Translations under genes and position numbers: made by a program
The notes under the pieces: model-generated
Told to the model about the DNA's origin: nothing
The model's database searches: none
Seen by the model: the letters and a program-made list of their open reading frames with translations, nothing else
Part shown: piece after piece, positions 54,547-64,000 of the stretch
Layout: each line of letters begins with the position of its first letter
Numbering within the stretch: position 1 is the stretch's first letter
NCBI RefSeq assembly: GCF_001750725.1
Contig: NZ_CP017279.1
Coordinates: 4,774,001-4,838,000, forward strand
From: Enterobacter ludwigii
GTDB lineage: Bacteria; Pseudomonadota; Gammaproteobacteria; Enterobacterales; Enterobacteriaceae
Direction: 5' to 3'
DNA length: 64,000 bases

Positions 54547-54891
54547 TGAACCCGCGTCCGAAATTTCTACATCCTCGGTACTACATGCTTAGTTTGTCTT
54601 TACATTCGCACGCCAGCTGCGAACAAACACGCCACTAACGTACTAGCCTGATTAGTTTTAACGCTTCAACCCCAGGCAGGGCTTCCACGCGATCTCTTTT
54701 GGGTTTGACCTCTCTTGAATCCCCGTCTTAAGAGCGGAAGCTAGGGAGAGAGGGCTCAGAGCAGGTTATTAAGCTGCTAAAGCGTAGTTTTCGTCGTTTG
54801 CGACTATTTTTTTGCGGCTTTTTACGAGGCAAACCGCCCCTCGGCATGCACCTTGGGTTTCGCAAATCCCGTCGAATCCAGAATCAGCCCC
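54528..54891 (-). ncRNA. ssrA: tmRNA
   Basis: The 364-base gene has a tRNA-like 5' end (GGGGCTGATTCTGG) and a 3' end with TTCAACTCCCGCCAGCTCCA followed by CCA. The internal message encodes ANDENYALAA then TAA, with the resume codon GCA. Its 3' end is the target of the island integrase. A TATACT -10 box on the minus strand (54907-54912) fits the promoter. tmRNA rescues stalled ribosomes with SmpB. Confidence 0.97.
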
Positions 54892-54980
54892 AATAGTGTT
54901 GAACTGAGTATACCAGATTTTACATCCTGGATACCAGCCCGGAACGCTAACTTATTGAATAGTACAATAAGTGCGCAGAA

Positions 54981-55463
54981 TCAACGTCCTGCGTTTTTCA
55001 TAATACGTGCTTTGTCGAGCTGCCATTCGCGCTCTTTCAGATCGGTACGTTTGTCGTGCTGTTTTTTACCCTTCGCGACGCCAACTTTCACTTTGCACCA
55101 GGCATTTTTCCAGTACAGCGACAGGGCAACCACGGTGAAGCCTTCACGGTTAATGCGCCCATAAAGGGACTCCAGTTCGCGCTTGTTCAACAGCAGCTTA
55201 CGGGTACGCGTTGGGTCACACACGTAGTGTGACGAGGCGACGGTCAGCGGCGTGAAGTTGGCACCGAACAGGAAGGCTTCGCCATCTTTCAGGATCACAT
55301 AGCTATCACCGATGTTGGCTTTCCCGGCGCGCAGCGATTTTACTTCCCAGCCCTGCAATGCAAGGCCAGCTTCGAATTCTTCTTCAATAAAATACTCGTG
55401 GCGAGCACGCTTGTTGAGCGCAATGGTCGCCGAGCCTGGTTTATGTGCTTTTTTCTTCGTCAT
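54981..55463 (-). CDS. smpB: SsrA-binding protein SmpB
   Basis: This 160-residue protein has [28 protein letters not shown], an OB-fold typical of SmpB, and the basic C-terminal tail [23 protein letters not shown] needed for ribosome engagement. It delivers tmRNA to stalled ribosomes. It is upstream of ssrA on the same strand, as in all enterobacteria. Confidence 0.97.
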   Translation of the reverse strand: MTKKKAHKPGSATIALNKRARHEYFIEEEFEAGLALQGWEVKSLRAGKANIGDSYVILKDGEAFLFGANFTPLTVASSHYVCDPTRTRKLLLNKRELESLYGRINREGFTVVALSLYWKNAWCKVKVGVAKGKKQHDKRTDLKEREWQLDKARIMKNAGR

Positions 55464-55619
55464 AAGTATCGTAAAGCCATCGGTAATCTGATTTCAAAAA
55501 GTCACCTCATTGCGTCCTGTGAGGTCTAACGCGCTATATTAGCACGAGATGAGGCTTAGCGTTTTTTTAACAGGTGATAAATGTTATTATTTGTCGGTTG
55601 TGTGACCATGGGAAATGCT

Positions 55620-56057
55620 ATGCCTCAGATTAGCCGTACTGCGCTTGTTCCATACAGCGCGGAACAAATGTATCAGTTAGTGAACGACGTTCAGTCTTAT
55701 CCAGAGTTTATTCCGGGATGTACCGGGAGCCGAGTGCTGGAGTCTGGCCCGACGCAGATGACGGCGGCGGTCGATGTCTCCAAAGCGGGGATCAGCAAGA
55801 CGTTCACCACCCGCAATACGCTGACGAGCAATCAGAGTATTTTGATGCATCTGGTAGATGGTCCGTTTAAAACCCTGATGGGTGGCTGGAAGTTTACCCC
55901 CCTCAGCGCTGATGCCTGTCGCATCGAGTTCCAGCTGGACTTTGAGTTTACCAATAAACTGATTGAGCTGGCGTTTGGCCGCATCTTTAAAGAGCTGGCC
56001 TCGAATATGGTTCAGGCGTTCACGACCCGCGCCAAAGAGGTTTACAGTGTCGCATAA
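55620..56057 (+). CDS. ratA: RatA, START/COQ10-like protein
   Basis: This 145-residue protein has [21 protein letters not shown] and [15 protein letters not shown], nearly identical to E. coli RatA. It has been described both as a toxin that blocks 70S assembly and as a COQ10-type ubiquinone-binding protein. The start at 55620 is used in preference to 55581. Its end overlaps rnfH. Confidence 0.93.
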   Translation: MPQISRTALVPYSAEQMYQLVNDVQSYPEFIPGCTGSRVLESGPTQMTAAVDVSKAGISKTFTTRNTLTSNQSILMHLVDGPFKTLMGGWKFTPLSADACRIEFQLDFEFTNKLIELAFGRIFKELASNMVQAFTTRAKEVYSVA

Positions 56058-56334
56058 GATAGCTGTCGAGGTGGTGTATGCGCTGCCGGAGAAGCAATAT
56101 CTGCAGCGTGTGATGCTGGACGAAGGTGCGACCGTTGAGGCGGCTATTCGCGCTTCTGGCATCCTTGAGCTTCGTCGTGACATCGACCTGGCGAAAAATA
56201 AAGTCGGCATTTACAGCCGTCCGGTCAAACTGACTGATGTGGTGAATGAGGGTGACAGGGTCGAAATTTATCGCCCGCTGATTGCCGACCCGAAAGAGCT
56301 GCGTCGCCAGCGTGCGGAGAAATCGGGTAAGTAG
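56047..56334 (+). CDS. rnfH: RnfH, ubiquitin-like fold protein
   Basis: The 95 residues match RnfH (UPF0125): [19 protein letters not shown] and [19 protein letters not shown]. The GTG at 56047 overlaps the ratA stop by 11 bases, so translation is coupled. Function is unclear. Confidence 0.92.
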   Translation: MSHKIAVEVVYALPEKQYLQRVMLDEGATVEAAIRASGILELRRDIDLAKNKVGIYSRPVKLTDVVNEGDRVEIYRPLIADPKELRRQRAEKSGK

Positions 56335-56390
56335 TTCGCTCTTCACCTTAAGCCTGATCTCAAAGGGGCGAGGGGGATGAAGGAAAACAA

Positions 56391-56416
56391 AAAAGGTGCT
56401 CATTGAGCACCTTTTT
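56391..56416. terminator. Bidirectional terminator
   Basis: Stem AGGTGCTCA/TGAGCACCT with A-run before and T-run after, between convergent rnfH and bamE. Confidence 0.92.
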
Positions 56417-56433
56417 GCATCTCTGACACCTGA

Positions 56434-56772
56434 TTATTTGGTCAGGGCAGGCTTGTTGTCGATGTTAGTCAACACACCGGCGCTGCTGAAGGTCAGCGTC
56501 AGGGTCTGCTGGGACGCGTCTTCATGGCCCGGCTGCTGACGGAATACATAGAACCAGGTGTTTGTGCCGAACGGATCGGACATCATTGGGGTTCCAAGTG
56601 CATAAGCGACCTGCTGTTGTGTCATCCCCACACGGATTTTGGACACATCGTTAGGGGTAAGGTAGTTCCCCTGGTTGATGTCAGGACGGTAAACCACTTT
56701 CTCCAGAGTGGAACAGCCTGCGGTCAACATCAGAAGAACCGCTGCGGCAGCGGTCAGCATTTTACAACGCAT
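56434..56772 (-). CDS. bamE: BamE (SmpA), outer-membrane assembly lipoprotein
   Basis: This 112-residue lipoprotein has lipobox LTAGC (Cys at residue 20). The mature sequence [21 protein letters not shown] and [16 protein letters not shown] is near identical to E. coli BamE. It is a small part of the BAM complex that inserts outer-membrane proteins. Confidence 0.96.
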   Translation of the reverse strand: MRCKMLTAAAAVLLMLTAGCSTLEKVVYRPDINQGNYLTPNDVSKIRVGMTQQQVAYALGTPMMSDPFGTNTWFYVFRQQPGHEDASQQTLTLTFSSAGVLTNIDNKPALTK

Positions 56773-56910
56773 AGTGATTTGATTCCTTTTCGGGCCCGAG
56801 CAGAACGCGGCTCATATGTTATATGCCGATGATAATAGACCTTGCCCCACTTTGAAACCGGTCTGGCGGCGTTTTTGTTGTTCTCTATGACCCTGAGATC
56901 CCGAAAAAGT

Positions 56911-58572
56911 TTATGCCGCCAGCAGTTCTTTCGCGTTCGCGAGCGTATTTCGCGTGACTTCACTGCCGCCCAGCAGGCGTGCCAGCTCCTGCAGACGTGC
57001 GCGTTTATCCAGTGGCTTCATATGCGTTTCTGTCATTTCACCGTCAGTTTCTTTGCTGACGATAAAGTGATGATGACCACACCCGGCCACCTGCGGCAGG
57101 TGGGTAACACACATGACCTGCGTTGATTCACCCAACTGGCGCAACAGTTTGCCGACGACCGCCGCCGTAGGGCCGCTGATCCCCACGTCTACTTCATCGA
57201 AAATCAGCGCCGGGGTTTCCATTTTACGTGCGGTAATCACCTGAATCGCCAGCGCGATACGCGACAGTTCACCGCCGGAAGCCACTTTAGAGATGGGCTG
57301 CAACGGCTGCCCCGGGTTGGTGGTGACGCGGAATTCGATACGGTCCGCACCTTCCGCCGTCAGATGGTTCTCTTCGAAACGGACATCGATGGTGAATACG
57401 CCGTGCGGCATCGCCAGCGTGTGCATGCTGTCGGTGATGTGCTGGCTCAGTTCCTGGGCGTAATGTTGACGGATCTCATGCAGCTGTTTCGCCGTCGTCA
57501 GCGCCTGTTCATGGTGCAGGTTCACCGCCAGTGACAGGGTTTCCAGCGAGTCAGCCTGATCGTCAAGCTGCTGTTGTTCATCAAGCAGGGACTGATAGTA
57601 GCCAGGCAGTTCTTCTGGCGTAACGTGGTGCTTACGCGCCAGCGAGATCTGACGGGAGATGCGTTGCTCCAGTTCAAACAGACGGTTCGGGTCGAGATCC
57701 AGACGTTCACAGTAGTGGCGCAGTTCGTCACTGGCTTCTGAAATCTGAATCGCGGCCTCTTCCAGCATATCCAGTACGCCAGAGAGTTTGCTGTCCATGC
57801 CGGCCAGCTCGGTGATGAGCTGACGAACATTATACAGCTGGCTCTGCAGGTTCACGTCTTCACCGTCAGCCAGCATGTTAAGGGCATTCTGGCTGGTTGA
57901 GAGCAGGTGACCGCTGTTAGCCAGGCGCTTGTACTCTTCGTCGATAAGCTCAAATTCACCCGCCTGCGGGCTAAATTCGTTGAGTTCTTTAAGCTGGTAT
58001 TCCAGAAGCTCAGCACGGGCGGCACGCTCCTGGCTTTGCTGCTGGTGCTGGGCAAGCTCACGGCAGCTTTGATGCCACTGGCGATAGTGCTCCGCCATGC
58101 GCTGAGTAAGTGCGTACTCACCAGCATAGCCATCAAGCAGCGCTTTCTGCTGCTCCGGTTTAATGAGTTGCTGGTGCGCGTGCTGGCCGTGGATCTGAAT
58201 GAGTAACTGGCCGAGCTCGCGAAGCTGGGAAAGCGGGACTGCGGTGCCGTTGATAAAGCCGCGGGAACGACCATCGCTGCTGATAACGCGACGAAGTAAA
58301 CACTCACGTCCGTCTTCCAGCTGGTTCTCTTCGAGCCAGCGCAGGGCGGCAGGGGTATCTTTCAGGGAAAAGCGAGCGCAGAGATCGGCACGGTTTGCGC
58401 CCCTGCGCACCATGTCACCTTCTGCACGGCCGCCGAGGCACAAGCCGAGGGCATCTATGGCAATGGATTTACCCGCACCGGTTTCCCCGGTGATCGCCGT
58501 CATGCCGCTGTGGAAATCGATCTCAAGCTCACGAACTATGGCAAAGTTGCTGATGGTCAGTTGTGCCAGCAT
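56911..58572 (-). CDS. recN: RecN, DNA repair ATPase
   Basis: This 553-residue SMC-like protein has Walker [15 protein letters not shown] at about residue 28-41, central coiled coils, and a C-terminal signature [17 protein letters not shown] and Walker [12 protein letters not shown]. It acts in double-strand-break repair. Two LexA boxes precede it. Confidence 0.97.
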   Translation of the reverse strand: MLAQLTISNFAIVRELEIDFHSGMTAITGETGAGKSIAIDALGLCLGGRAEGDMVRRGANRADLCARFSLKDTPAALRWLEENQLEDGRECLLRRVISSDGRSRGFINGTAVPLSQLRELGQLLIQIHGQHAHQQLIKPEQQKALLDGYAGEYALTQRMAEHYRQWHQSCRELAQHQQQSQERAARAELLEYQLKELNEFSPQAGEFELIDEEYKRLANSGHLLSTSQNALNMLADGEDVNLQSQLYNVRQLITELAGMDSKLSGVLDMLEEAAIQISEASDELRHYCERLDLDPNRLFELEQRISRQISLARKHHVTPEELPGYYQSLLDEQQQLDDQADSLETLSLAVNLHHEQALTTAKQLHEIRQHYAQELSQHITDSMHTLAMPHGVFTIDVRFEENHLTAEGADRIEFRVTTNPGQPLQPISKVASGGELSRIALAIQVITARKMETPALIFDEVDVGISGPTAAVVGKLLRQLGESTQVMCVTHLPQVAGCGHHHFIVSKETDGEMTETHMKPLDKRARLQELARLLGGSEVTRNTLANAKELLAA

Positions 58573-58600
58573 AATTGTTTTCCTGTATGAAAAACCATGA

Positions 58601-58638
58601 CTGTGTTTTCATACAGTATAAACTGGTTTTATATACAG
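58601..58638 (-). promoter_or_regulatory. Two LexA (SOS) boxes upstream of recN
   Basis: Box 1, 58623-58638, reads CTGTATATAAAACCAG on minus; box 2, 58601-58616, reads CTGTATGAAAACACAG. Both fit CTGT-N8-ACAG or close. The first is the same as in E. coli recN. A weaker third site at 58583-58598 lacks the second half. Confidence 0.88.
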
Positions 58639-58657
58639 TAAAGTACTGGATGCAAAA

Positions 58658-59536
58658 TCAGAACAATTTTTTTGACCAGCCAAGCTTCGAGCTTAATGTA
58701 TTGAAATAGCTGTAATCTTTCGGGTGAATAAGATTCAGGTGGTAATCACACCGACGAATGAGAACATCTTCACCTTCCTGAATAGGCAGCGCAATCTGGC
58801 TGTCGCAGCTGATCTCCAGATCGTTACGGCGGTGCGAGAAACGCAGACGAATGGTGCTGCTGCTGTTGATCACCAGCGGACGCGCGGAGAGCGTGTGCGG
58901 GAACATCGGCACCAGAGTGATGGCATCCAGTGAAGGGGTGAGGATCGGGCCACCCGCAGAGAGCGAGTAGGCAGTCGACCCTGTCGGCGTGGAGATAATC
59001 AGCCCGTCAGAACGCTGCGAGAAGGCGAAGATTTCGTCGATATAGACTTCGAACTCAATCATGTGCGCCACTTTGCCGGGATGGAGCACTACTTCGTTAA
59101 TCGCGGTGCTGATGCGCTTCTGGCAGTCCTGCTGACACACCTGCGCTTCCAGCAAAAAGCGTTTTTCGCTGATATAATGACCTTCCAGCACGTCGGCCAG
59201 CTGCTGCTGGGCGTTGTCCGGATCGAGGTCGGTCAGAAAGCCGAGATTGCCGCGGTTGATACCAATGACCTTGATGTCATAACGCGCAAGCGTTCGGGCC
59301 GCGCCGAGCATATTGCCGTCGCCACCGACCACCACGGCGAGATCCGCCTGCTGGCCAATTTCCGCCAGCGTGCCGGTTTTGACACTCTTCAGCTGCAGCT
59401 CCTGGGCAATCTGCTGCTCGACCATCACTTCATAGCCTTTGCTACACAGCCAGCGATACAACATTTCATGTGTCGTCAATGCGGTAGGGTGACGCGGATG
59501 CCCGACGATCCCAATACACCTGAAATGATTATTCAT
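58658..59536 (-). CDS. nadK: NAD kinase
   Basis: This 292-residue enzyme phosphorylates NAD to NADP. It has the [11 protein letters not shown] motif (about residues 72-82), NEVVLHPGK and [23 protein letters not shown] in two parts. The start at 59536 (MNNHF) matches the E. coli length; the upstream ATG at 59611 would overlap the grpE promoter. Confidence 0.97.
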   Translation of the reverse strand: MNNHFRCIGIVGHPRHPTALTTHEMLYRWLCSKGYEVMVEQQIAQELQLKSVKTGTLAEIGQQADLAVVVGGDGNMLGAARTLARYDIKVIGINRGNLGFLTDLDPDNAQQQLADVLEGHYISEKRFLLEAQVCQQDCQKRISTAINEVVLHPGKVAHMIEFEVYIDEIFAFSQRSDGLIISTPTGSTAYSLSAGGPILTPSLDAITLVPMFPHTLSARPLVINSSSTIRLRFSHRRNDLEISCDSQIALPIQEGEDVLIRRCDYHLNLIHPKDYSYFNTLSSKLGWSKKLF

Positions 59537-59585
59537 TTTCTGGAGGTCCTTGTGCCTGATGAATGATGACAATCTGTCTTGTTCC

Positions 59586-59611
59586 CTTGAATCCCGGAAA
59601 CTGATCCCCAT
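59586..59611 (+). promoter_or_regulatory. Heat-shock (sigma-32) promoter of grpE
   Basis: CTTGAA at 59586-59591 and CCCCAT at 59606-59611 with a 14-base spacer match the sigma-32 consensus exactly; about 50 bases upstream of the grpE start. Confidence 0.9.
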
Positions 59612-59658
59612 AATAAGCGAAGTTAGCGATATGAATGCAGAAAAACGCGGAGAAATTC

Positions 59659-60252
59659 ATGAGTAGTAAAGAACAGAAAACGCCTGAGGGGCAAGCCCCT
59701 GAAGAAATTATCACGGAACAGCACGATGATGTTGAGGCTGTAGAGCCGGACGCATCTGCTGAGCAGGTGGACCCGCGCGATGAAAAAATTGCGAATCTGG
59801 AAGCTCAGCTGGTAGAAGCACAGAATCGCGAACGCGACAGTGTTCTGCGCATCAAGGCGGAAATGGAAAACCTGCGCCGTCGTACCGAGCAGGACGTTGA
59901 GAAGGCGCATAAATTTGCGCTGGAGAAATTTATCAACGAACTGCTGCCGGTGATTGATAGCCTGGATCGCGCACTGGAAGTGGCTGATAAAGCTAACCCG
60001 GACAACACCGCGATGATCGAAGGTATCGAACTGACGCTGAAATCCATGCTGGATGTGGTACGTAAGTTTGGCGTGGAAGTGGTTGGCGATACCAACGTTC
60101 CGCTGGATCCAAACGTGCACCAGGCGATTGCGATGGTGGAATCAGAAGACGTTGAAGCCGGTAAAGTGCTTGGCGTGATGCAGAAAGGTTATACCCTGAA
60201 CGGTCGTACCATTCGTGCTGCAATGGTTACCGTGGCGAAAGCGAAAGCGTAA
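59659..60252 (+). CDS. grpE: GrpE nucleotide-exchange factor
   Basis: The 197 residues match GrpE: long coiled coil in the N-terminal half ([16 protein letters not shown]), [21 protein letters not shown] and the C-terminal [14 protein letters not shown] and [16 protein letters not shown]. It releases ADP from DnaK. The start at 59659 is the E. coli start. Confidence 0.97.
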   Translation: MSSKEQKTPEGQAPEEIITEQHDDVEAVEPDASAEQVDPRDEKIANLEAQLVEAQNRERDSVLRIKAEMENLRRRTEQDVEKAHKFALEKFINELLPVIDSLDRALEVADKANPDNTAMIEGIELTLKSMLDVVRKFGVEVVGDTNVPLDPNVHQAIAMVESEDVEAGKVLGVMQKGYTLNGRTIRAAMVTVAKAKA

Positions 60253-60262
60253 TTTGCCATCT

Positions 60263-60300
60263 GTAGTGCCGGGTGGCGGCTTGCGCCGTACCCGGCCTAC
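60263..60300. repeat. REP-type palindromic element
   Basis: GCCGGGTGGCGGC...GTACCCGGCCTAC has the core of enterobacterial REP repeats with a small mismatch. It lies between the convergent grpE and yfjD stops and could aid termination or mRNA stability. Confidence 0.75.
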
Positions 60301-60303
60301 TCT

Positions 60304-61590
60304 CTACTCAGCAATACTTTCCCGAATCGGTTTTACCGGCAGGACTTTCACCTGCTTAATCATATTGTCCTGCACGTCCAGGATATCAATATCGTATTGC
60401 TCAATGCGCACCCGCGTGCCCGCCGCCGGGATCTCTTCCAGTGCTTCCAGAATCATCCCGTTTATGGTGCGTGCTTCATCTTCCGGTAAATGCCAGTTAA
60501 AGGCTTTATTGAGCTCGCGAATGTTCGCGCTACCGTCGATCAGCACCGAGCCGTCGTTTTGCGGGGTGACTTCTTCCGCAAGGGAAGGGGACATTGAGGT
60601 GGTAAAGTCCCCGACAATCTCTTCCAGAATATCTTCAACCGTCACCAGCCCCTGGATATCCCCGTACTCATTGACCACCAGGCCGACCTTCTTCTTGTTA
60701 CGCTGGAACTTCACCAGCTGGGTGCTGAGCGGCGTTCCTTCCGGCACGTAATAAATTTCGTCGGCGGCGCGGAGCATCACCTCTTTGGTGAACTCTTTTT
60801 TCTCGGTCATCAGACGATAAGCTTCGCGCACGCGCAGCATGCTGATGGCATCGTCCAGAGAGTCGCGGTACAGCACGATACGCCCGTGCGGGGAGTGGGT
60901 CAGCTGGCGGACGATGGCTTTCCAGTCGTCATTGATATCAATGCCGACGATCTCATTACGCGGCACCATGATGTCGTTAACGCTGACCTTTTCCAGATCC
61001 AGTACCGACAGCAGCATGTCCTGATTACGCCGGGAGATCTGCGAGCGCGATTCATGCACGATGGTGCGCAGCTCTTCTTTGCTGAGCGCGCTGCTGATGG
61101 TGACGTCTGCTTTGATACCGATCATCCGCATCAGAATACGCGTCACCATGTTCAGTAACCAGACCAGCGGCATCATCAGGATCAGCAGCGGTGCCAGCAG
61201 GAAGCTGCTGGGGTAGGCCACTTTTTCCGGGTAGAGCGCGGCGATGGTTTTAGGCAGCACTTCTGCAAACACCAGCACCACAAACGTCAGCACACCGGTG
61301 GCAATGGCGACGCCGGCGTTGCCGTACAGGCGCATCCCAACGATGGTACCGAGCGCAGAGGCAAGAATGTTGACGAGGTTGTTACCGATGAGCACCAGAC
61401 TGATCAGACGATCCGGTTGACGCAGCAGTTTTTCGACGCGACGGGCGGCACGGTTACCCTGTTTAGCACGATGACGTAACCGGTAGCGGTTTAAGGTCAT
61501 CATGCCGGTTTCCGAGCCGGAGAAATAGGCGGAGATGACCACCATGACGATCAGCGTAATGATCAGCGTGGTGGTAGAGATGTGTTCCAG
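60304..61590 (-). CDS. yfjD: HlyC/CorC-family protein YfjD, CTG start
   Basis: The protein is 428 residues if it starts at CTG 61590. It has an N-terminal CNNM (DUF21) membrane domain (VISAYFSGSETGMMTLNRYRL), two CBS domains (ISRRNQDMLLSVLDLEKV..; VNEYGDIQGLVTVEDILEEI) and a CorC/HlyC C-terminal domain. The CTG is favoured: AAAGGAG lies six bases upstream, and the first 15 residues (LEHISTTTLIITLIV) match the E. coli protein, whose total is also 428. The first in-frame ATG is 61545. Proposed role is magnesium or related ion transport. Confidence 0.93.
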   Translation of the reverse strand: MEHISTTTLIITLIVMVVISAYFSGSETGMMTLNRYRLRHRAKQGNRAARRVEKLLRQPDRLISLVLIGNNLVNILASALGTIVGMRLYGNAGVAIATGVLTFVVLVFAEVLPKTIAALYPEKVAYPSSFLLAPLLILMMPLVWLLNMVTRILMRMIGIKADVTISSALSKEELRTIVHESRSQISRRNQDMLLSVLDLEKVSVNDIMVPRNEIVGIDINDDWKAIVRQLTHSPHGRIVLYRDSLDDAISMLRVREAYRLMTEKKEFTKEVMLRAADEIYYVPEGTPLSTQLVKFQRNKKKVGLVVNEYGDIQGLVTVEDILEEIVGDFTTSMSPSLAEEVTPQNDGSVLIDGSANIRELNKAFNWHLPEDEARTINGMILEALEEIPAAGTRVRIEQYDIDILDVQDNMIKQVKVLPVKPIRESIAE

Positions 61591-61608
61591 GGGGAACTCC
61601 TTTGTTAC

Positions 61609-62400
61609 TTAGCCAGCAAATTGCTGTATGAAGCGGCTGCCAAAATAGGCAAGGGTGAGAATGCCCGCGCCCGCGACGTTGAACCAGACCACGCGACGAC
61701 CGCGCCAGCCTTCATGATAATGGCCCCATAACAGGACAATATAGACAAACCACGCGATGATGGAGAGGACCGCTTTATCGATATTCTCCACGCTGAACAG
61801 GTTTTTCATATAAAACAGGCCCGTGCACAGCGTTAACGTCAGCAGCACGACACCGACCTGCGTGATGTGGAACATCTTACGCTCAATCACCATCAGCGGC
61901 GGCATCTCATGGTTAAAGGCCAGCTTTTTGTTTTTCAGCTGATAGTCAATCCAGGCGAGCTGCATGGCATAGAGCGCGGCGATAATGAGCGTTGCGTAAG
62001 CGAAGAGTGACAGGCCGATATGCACCAGCATTCCCGGCGTCGCTTCCAGATGCGTAATAAACTCATTGGGCATAAACGTGGCCAGGGCCAGGTTAATCAG
62101 CGCGAAGGCATACACAATCGGCAGTAGCAGCCAGCCGCGGTTTTTAGAGGCGACAATGGTCATCACCGTACAGATCATCAGGCTGACCAACGAGCCGACG
62201 TTGAGCACGCTCAGGTTCTGTACGCTGCCATCGCCGGGGATAATGCGCGATTCCAGCGCGAACGCATGGCTTATCAGTGCGATCACCGCCGAAAGAATAG
62301 CCATGCGTCGCCAGCCGCTGTTTTTTTGCAGCAGTCCAGGAATGATCAGCGCGAGGCTGACAGAGTAGGCAACAAGGGCGATCAGTGCGAAAACAGGCAT
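61609..62400 (-). CDS. ypjD: YpjD, cytochrome c assembly-like membrane protein
   Basis: This 263-residue membrane protein has eight or so helices and matches the CcsA-like CytC_asm family: LATFMPNEFITHLEATPGMLVHIGLSLFAYATLIIA in parts and WGHYHEGWRGRRVVWF near the end. The start at 62400 (MPVFALIALV) gives the E. coli length; the frame to 62475 adds a doubtful leader. It is followed after 18 bases by yfjD. Confidence 0.93.
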   Translation of the reverse strand: MPVFALIALVAYSVSLALIIPGLLQKNSGWRRMAILSAVIALISHAFALESRIIPGDGSVQNLSVLNVGSLVSLMICTVMTIVASKNRGWLLLPIVYAFALINLALATFMPNEFITHLEATPGMLVHIGLSLFAYATLIIAALYAMQLAWIDYQLKNKKLAFNHEMPPLMVIERKMFHITQVGVVLLTLTLCTGLFYMKNLFSVENIDKAVLSIIAWFVYIVLLWGHYHEGWRGRRVVWFNVAGAGILTLAYFGSRFIQQFAG

Positions 62401-62566
62401 ATAGGCATCGACAGTTGTCTTAATAAGAAAGAGAAGCAGTATAACGTTACGTGACGCCTGCTCCAACCGTTGCATAACAACAAAGCCGCCTTCATGTTAT
62501 ACTCCGGCAAAATTCTGTGTATGTGTCGCTGCCAGCGACCCAACGTTTCTACTCAGGCGAGAGACA

Positions 62567-63928
62567 ATGTTTGATAATTTAACCGATCGTTTGTCGCGCA
62601 CGCTGCGCAACATCAGCGGCCGCGGACGCCTTACCGAAGACAACATCAAGGAAACGCTGCGCGAAGTGCGCATGGCGCTGCTGGAAGCAGACGTCGCGTT
62701 GCCGGTTGTTCGTGATTTTATCAACCGCGTTAAAGAGAAGGCGGTTGGTCATGAAGTTAACAAGAGCCTGACCCCGGGTCAGGAGTTCGTCAAAATCGTC
62801 CGTAACGAACTGGTTTCGGCGATGGGCGAAGAGAACCAGGTGCTTAACCTGGCGGCACAGCCACCGGCCGTCGTGCTGATGGCGGGCCTGCAGGGTGCGG
62901 GTAAAACCACCAGCGTGGGTAAGCTGGGTAAATTCCTGCGTGAAAAGCACAAGAAAAAAGTGCTGGTCGTTTCTGCGGACGTCTATCGCCCGGCGGCGAT
63001 TAAACAGCTGGAAACCCTGGCGCAGCAGGTCAGCGTGGATTTCTTCCCGTCTGACGTTGCCCAGAAGCCTGTCGACATCGTTAACGCGGCGCTGAAAGAG
63101 GCGAAGCTGAAATTCTACGACGTGCTGCTGGTGGATACCGCCGGTCGTCTGCACGTTGACGAAGCGATGATGGATGAGATCAAACAGGTGCATGCCGCTA
63201 TCAATCCGGTAGAGACCCTGTTTGTTGTTGACGCCATGACCGGTCAGGATGCGGCGAACACCGCGAAAGCGTTTAACGAAGCGCTGCCGTTAACCGGCGT
63301 AGTGCTGACCAAAGTGGACGGTGACGCCCGCGGCGGTGCGGCGCTTTCGATTCGTCATATCACCGGCAAGCCGATTAAATTCCTCGGTGTGGGTGAGAAA
63401 ACCGAAGCGCTGGAGCCGTTCCACCCGGACCGTATCGCCTCCCGTATCCTCGGCATGGGCGACGTGCTGTCGCTTATCGAAGATATCGAGAGCAAGGTTG
63501 ACCGCGCCCAGGCTGAGAAGCTGGCCAGCAAGCTGAAAAAAGGCGACGGCTTTGACCTGACCGATTTCCTTGAGCAGCTGCGTCAGATGAAAAACATGGG
63601 CGGCATGGCAAGCCTGATGGGCAAACTGCCGGGCATGGGCCAGATCCCTGACAACGTAAAAGCGCAGATGGATGACAAGGTGCTGGTGCGTATGGAGGCG
63701 ATCATCAACTCGATGACCCTCAAGGAACGTGCTAACCCGGACATCATCAAAGGGTCCCGCAAACGCCGTATCGCAGCCGGTTGCGGCATGCAGGTGCAGG
63801 ACGTAAACCGCCTTCTGAAACAGTTCGACGACATGCAGCGCATGATGAAGAAAATGAAGAAAGGCGGCATGGCGAAGATGATGCGTGGCATGAAGGGCAT
63901 GATGCCGCCAGGATTCCCTGGCCGTTAA
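62567..63928 (+). CDS. ffh: Ffh, signal recognition particle GTPase
   Basis: This 453-residue protein has the N domain, then the G domain with GLQGAGKTTSVGKL (residue ~103), LLVDTAGRLHVDE, TKVDGDARGGAALS, and the Met-rich C-terminal M domain (MKKMKKGGMAKMMRGMKGMM) for signal peptide and 4.5S RNA. It targets membrane proteins co-translationally. Confidence 0.98.
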   Translation: MFDNLTDRLSRTLRNISGRGRLTEDNIKETLREVRMALLEADVALPVVRDFINRVKEKAVGHEVNKSLTPGQEFVKIVRNELVSAMGEENQVLNLAAQPPAVVLMAGLQGAGKTTSVGKLGKFLREKHKKKVLVVSADVYRPAAIKQLETLAQQVSVDFFPSDVAQKPVDIVNAALKEAKLKFYDVLLVDTAGRLHVDEAMMDEIKQVHAAINPVETLFVVDAMTGQDAANTAKAFNEALPLTGVVLTKVDGDARGGAALSIRHITGKPIKFLGVGEKTEALEPFHPDRIASRILGMGDVLSLIEDIESKVDRAQAEKLASKLKKGDGFDLTDFLEQLRQMKNMGGMASLMGKLPGMGQIPDNVKAQMDDKVLVRMEAIINSMTLKERANPDIIKGSRKRRIAAGCGMQVQDVNRLLKQFDDMQRMMKKMKKGGMAKMMRGMKGMMPPGFPGR

Positions 63929-63956
63929 TCGCCTGGCTGTTGGCTATTTTAATGCC

Positions 63957-63981
63957 GGGGTGTGCCCGAAAAGCACACCCT
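63957..63981 (+). repeat. Hairpin after ffh
   Basis: GGGTGTGC and GCACACCC form an eight-base stem with a loop of seven, 30 bases after the ffh stop. No strong T-run; possibly a weak terminator or attenuator before the next gene beyond the window. Confidence 0.45.
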
Positions 63982-64000
63982 GGACGTGTTTTGCAGCAGA

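Noticed and set aside
1..64000. CRISPR arrays and tRNA genes
   Set aside because: No regularly spaced repeat arrays and no cloverleaf tRNA apart from the tRNA-like part of tmRNA were seen.

Overview
The window is chromosomal DNA of an enterobacterium close to Enterobacter, Lelliottia or Leclercia. The right end carries the conserved block ffh, ypjD, yfjD, grpE, nadK, recN, bamE, rnfH-ratA, smpB and ssrA in the order known from E. coli. The proteins are nearly E. coli-like, and the tmRNA encodes the tag ANDENYALAA.

Layout. (1) 1-6687 is chromosomal accessory DNA: the N-terminal part of a giant BapA-type Ig-repeat adhesin that runs off the left edge, a TPR protein / ECF sigma factor / membrane anti-sigma operon, a YceI protein, a cupin, a repeat-rich periplasmic protein and a lipoprotein. 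(2) 7006-7636 holds remnants that look like the end of a polymorphic toxin and a frameshifted partner gene. (3) About 7774-54533 is a genomic island of roughly 46.8 kb inserted at the 3' end of ssrA. It is bounded by a 49-bp perfect direct repeat inside a ~100-bp imperfect one. A P4-type integrase lies beside the intact tmRNA, and AGGTGCCTAAA-like arm sites occur at both ends. (4) 54528-64000 is core chromosome.

The island is a mosaic. 8142-21244 is a redox/small-molecule segment: esterase, HxlR/NmrA pair, lactonase, EamA-like small transporter, amidohydrolase, two LysR regulators, aldo-keto reductase, quinone reductase, flavin reductase, and a NimT/NimR-like exporter-regulator pair. 21397-23303 is a divergent AbiH / PD-(D/E)XK nuclease pair. 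23679-25374 holds a small zinc-ribbon protein, a glycosyltransferase and an unknown protein. 25454-34772 is a CP4-57-like core: CbtA-type toxin and antitoxin, DUF987, RadC-like, antirestriction protein, DUF932, two small exported proteins, a zinc-finger/HNH-like protein, a DUF3987 ATPase and AlpA. 34896-35215 is a dead IS256-family remnant. 35698-41522 is a complete three-gene Shango-type anti-phage operon (TerB protein, BrxD-like ATPase, Lhr-like helicase). An intact IS66 element (41772-44213, 8-bp target duplication) follows. Next come a pentose/polyol catabolic module under an RpiR regulator with palindromic operators, a 42-residue basic protein, a 1209-residue SF1 helicase of unknown role, and the integrase.

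The most notable content is the density of defence-like genes in one ssrA island: Shango, AbiH plus nuclease, the antirestriction protein, the CbtA toxin-antitoxin pair, and the uncharacterised SF1 helicase next to the integrase. All assignments come from reading the sequence and recalling families; no database search was run.
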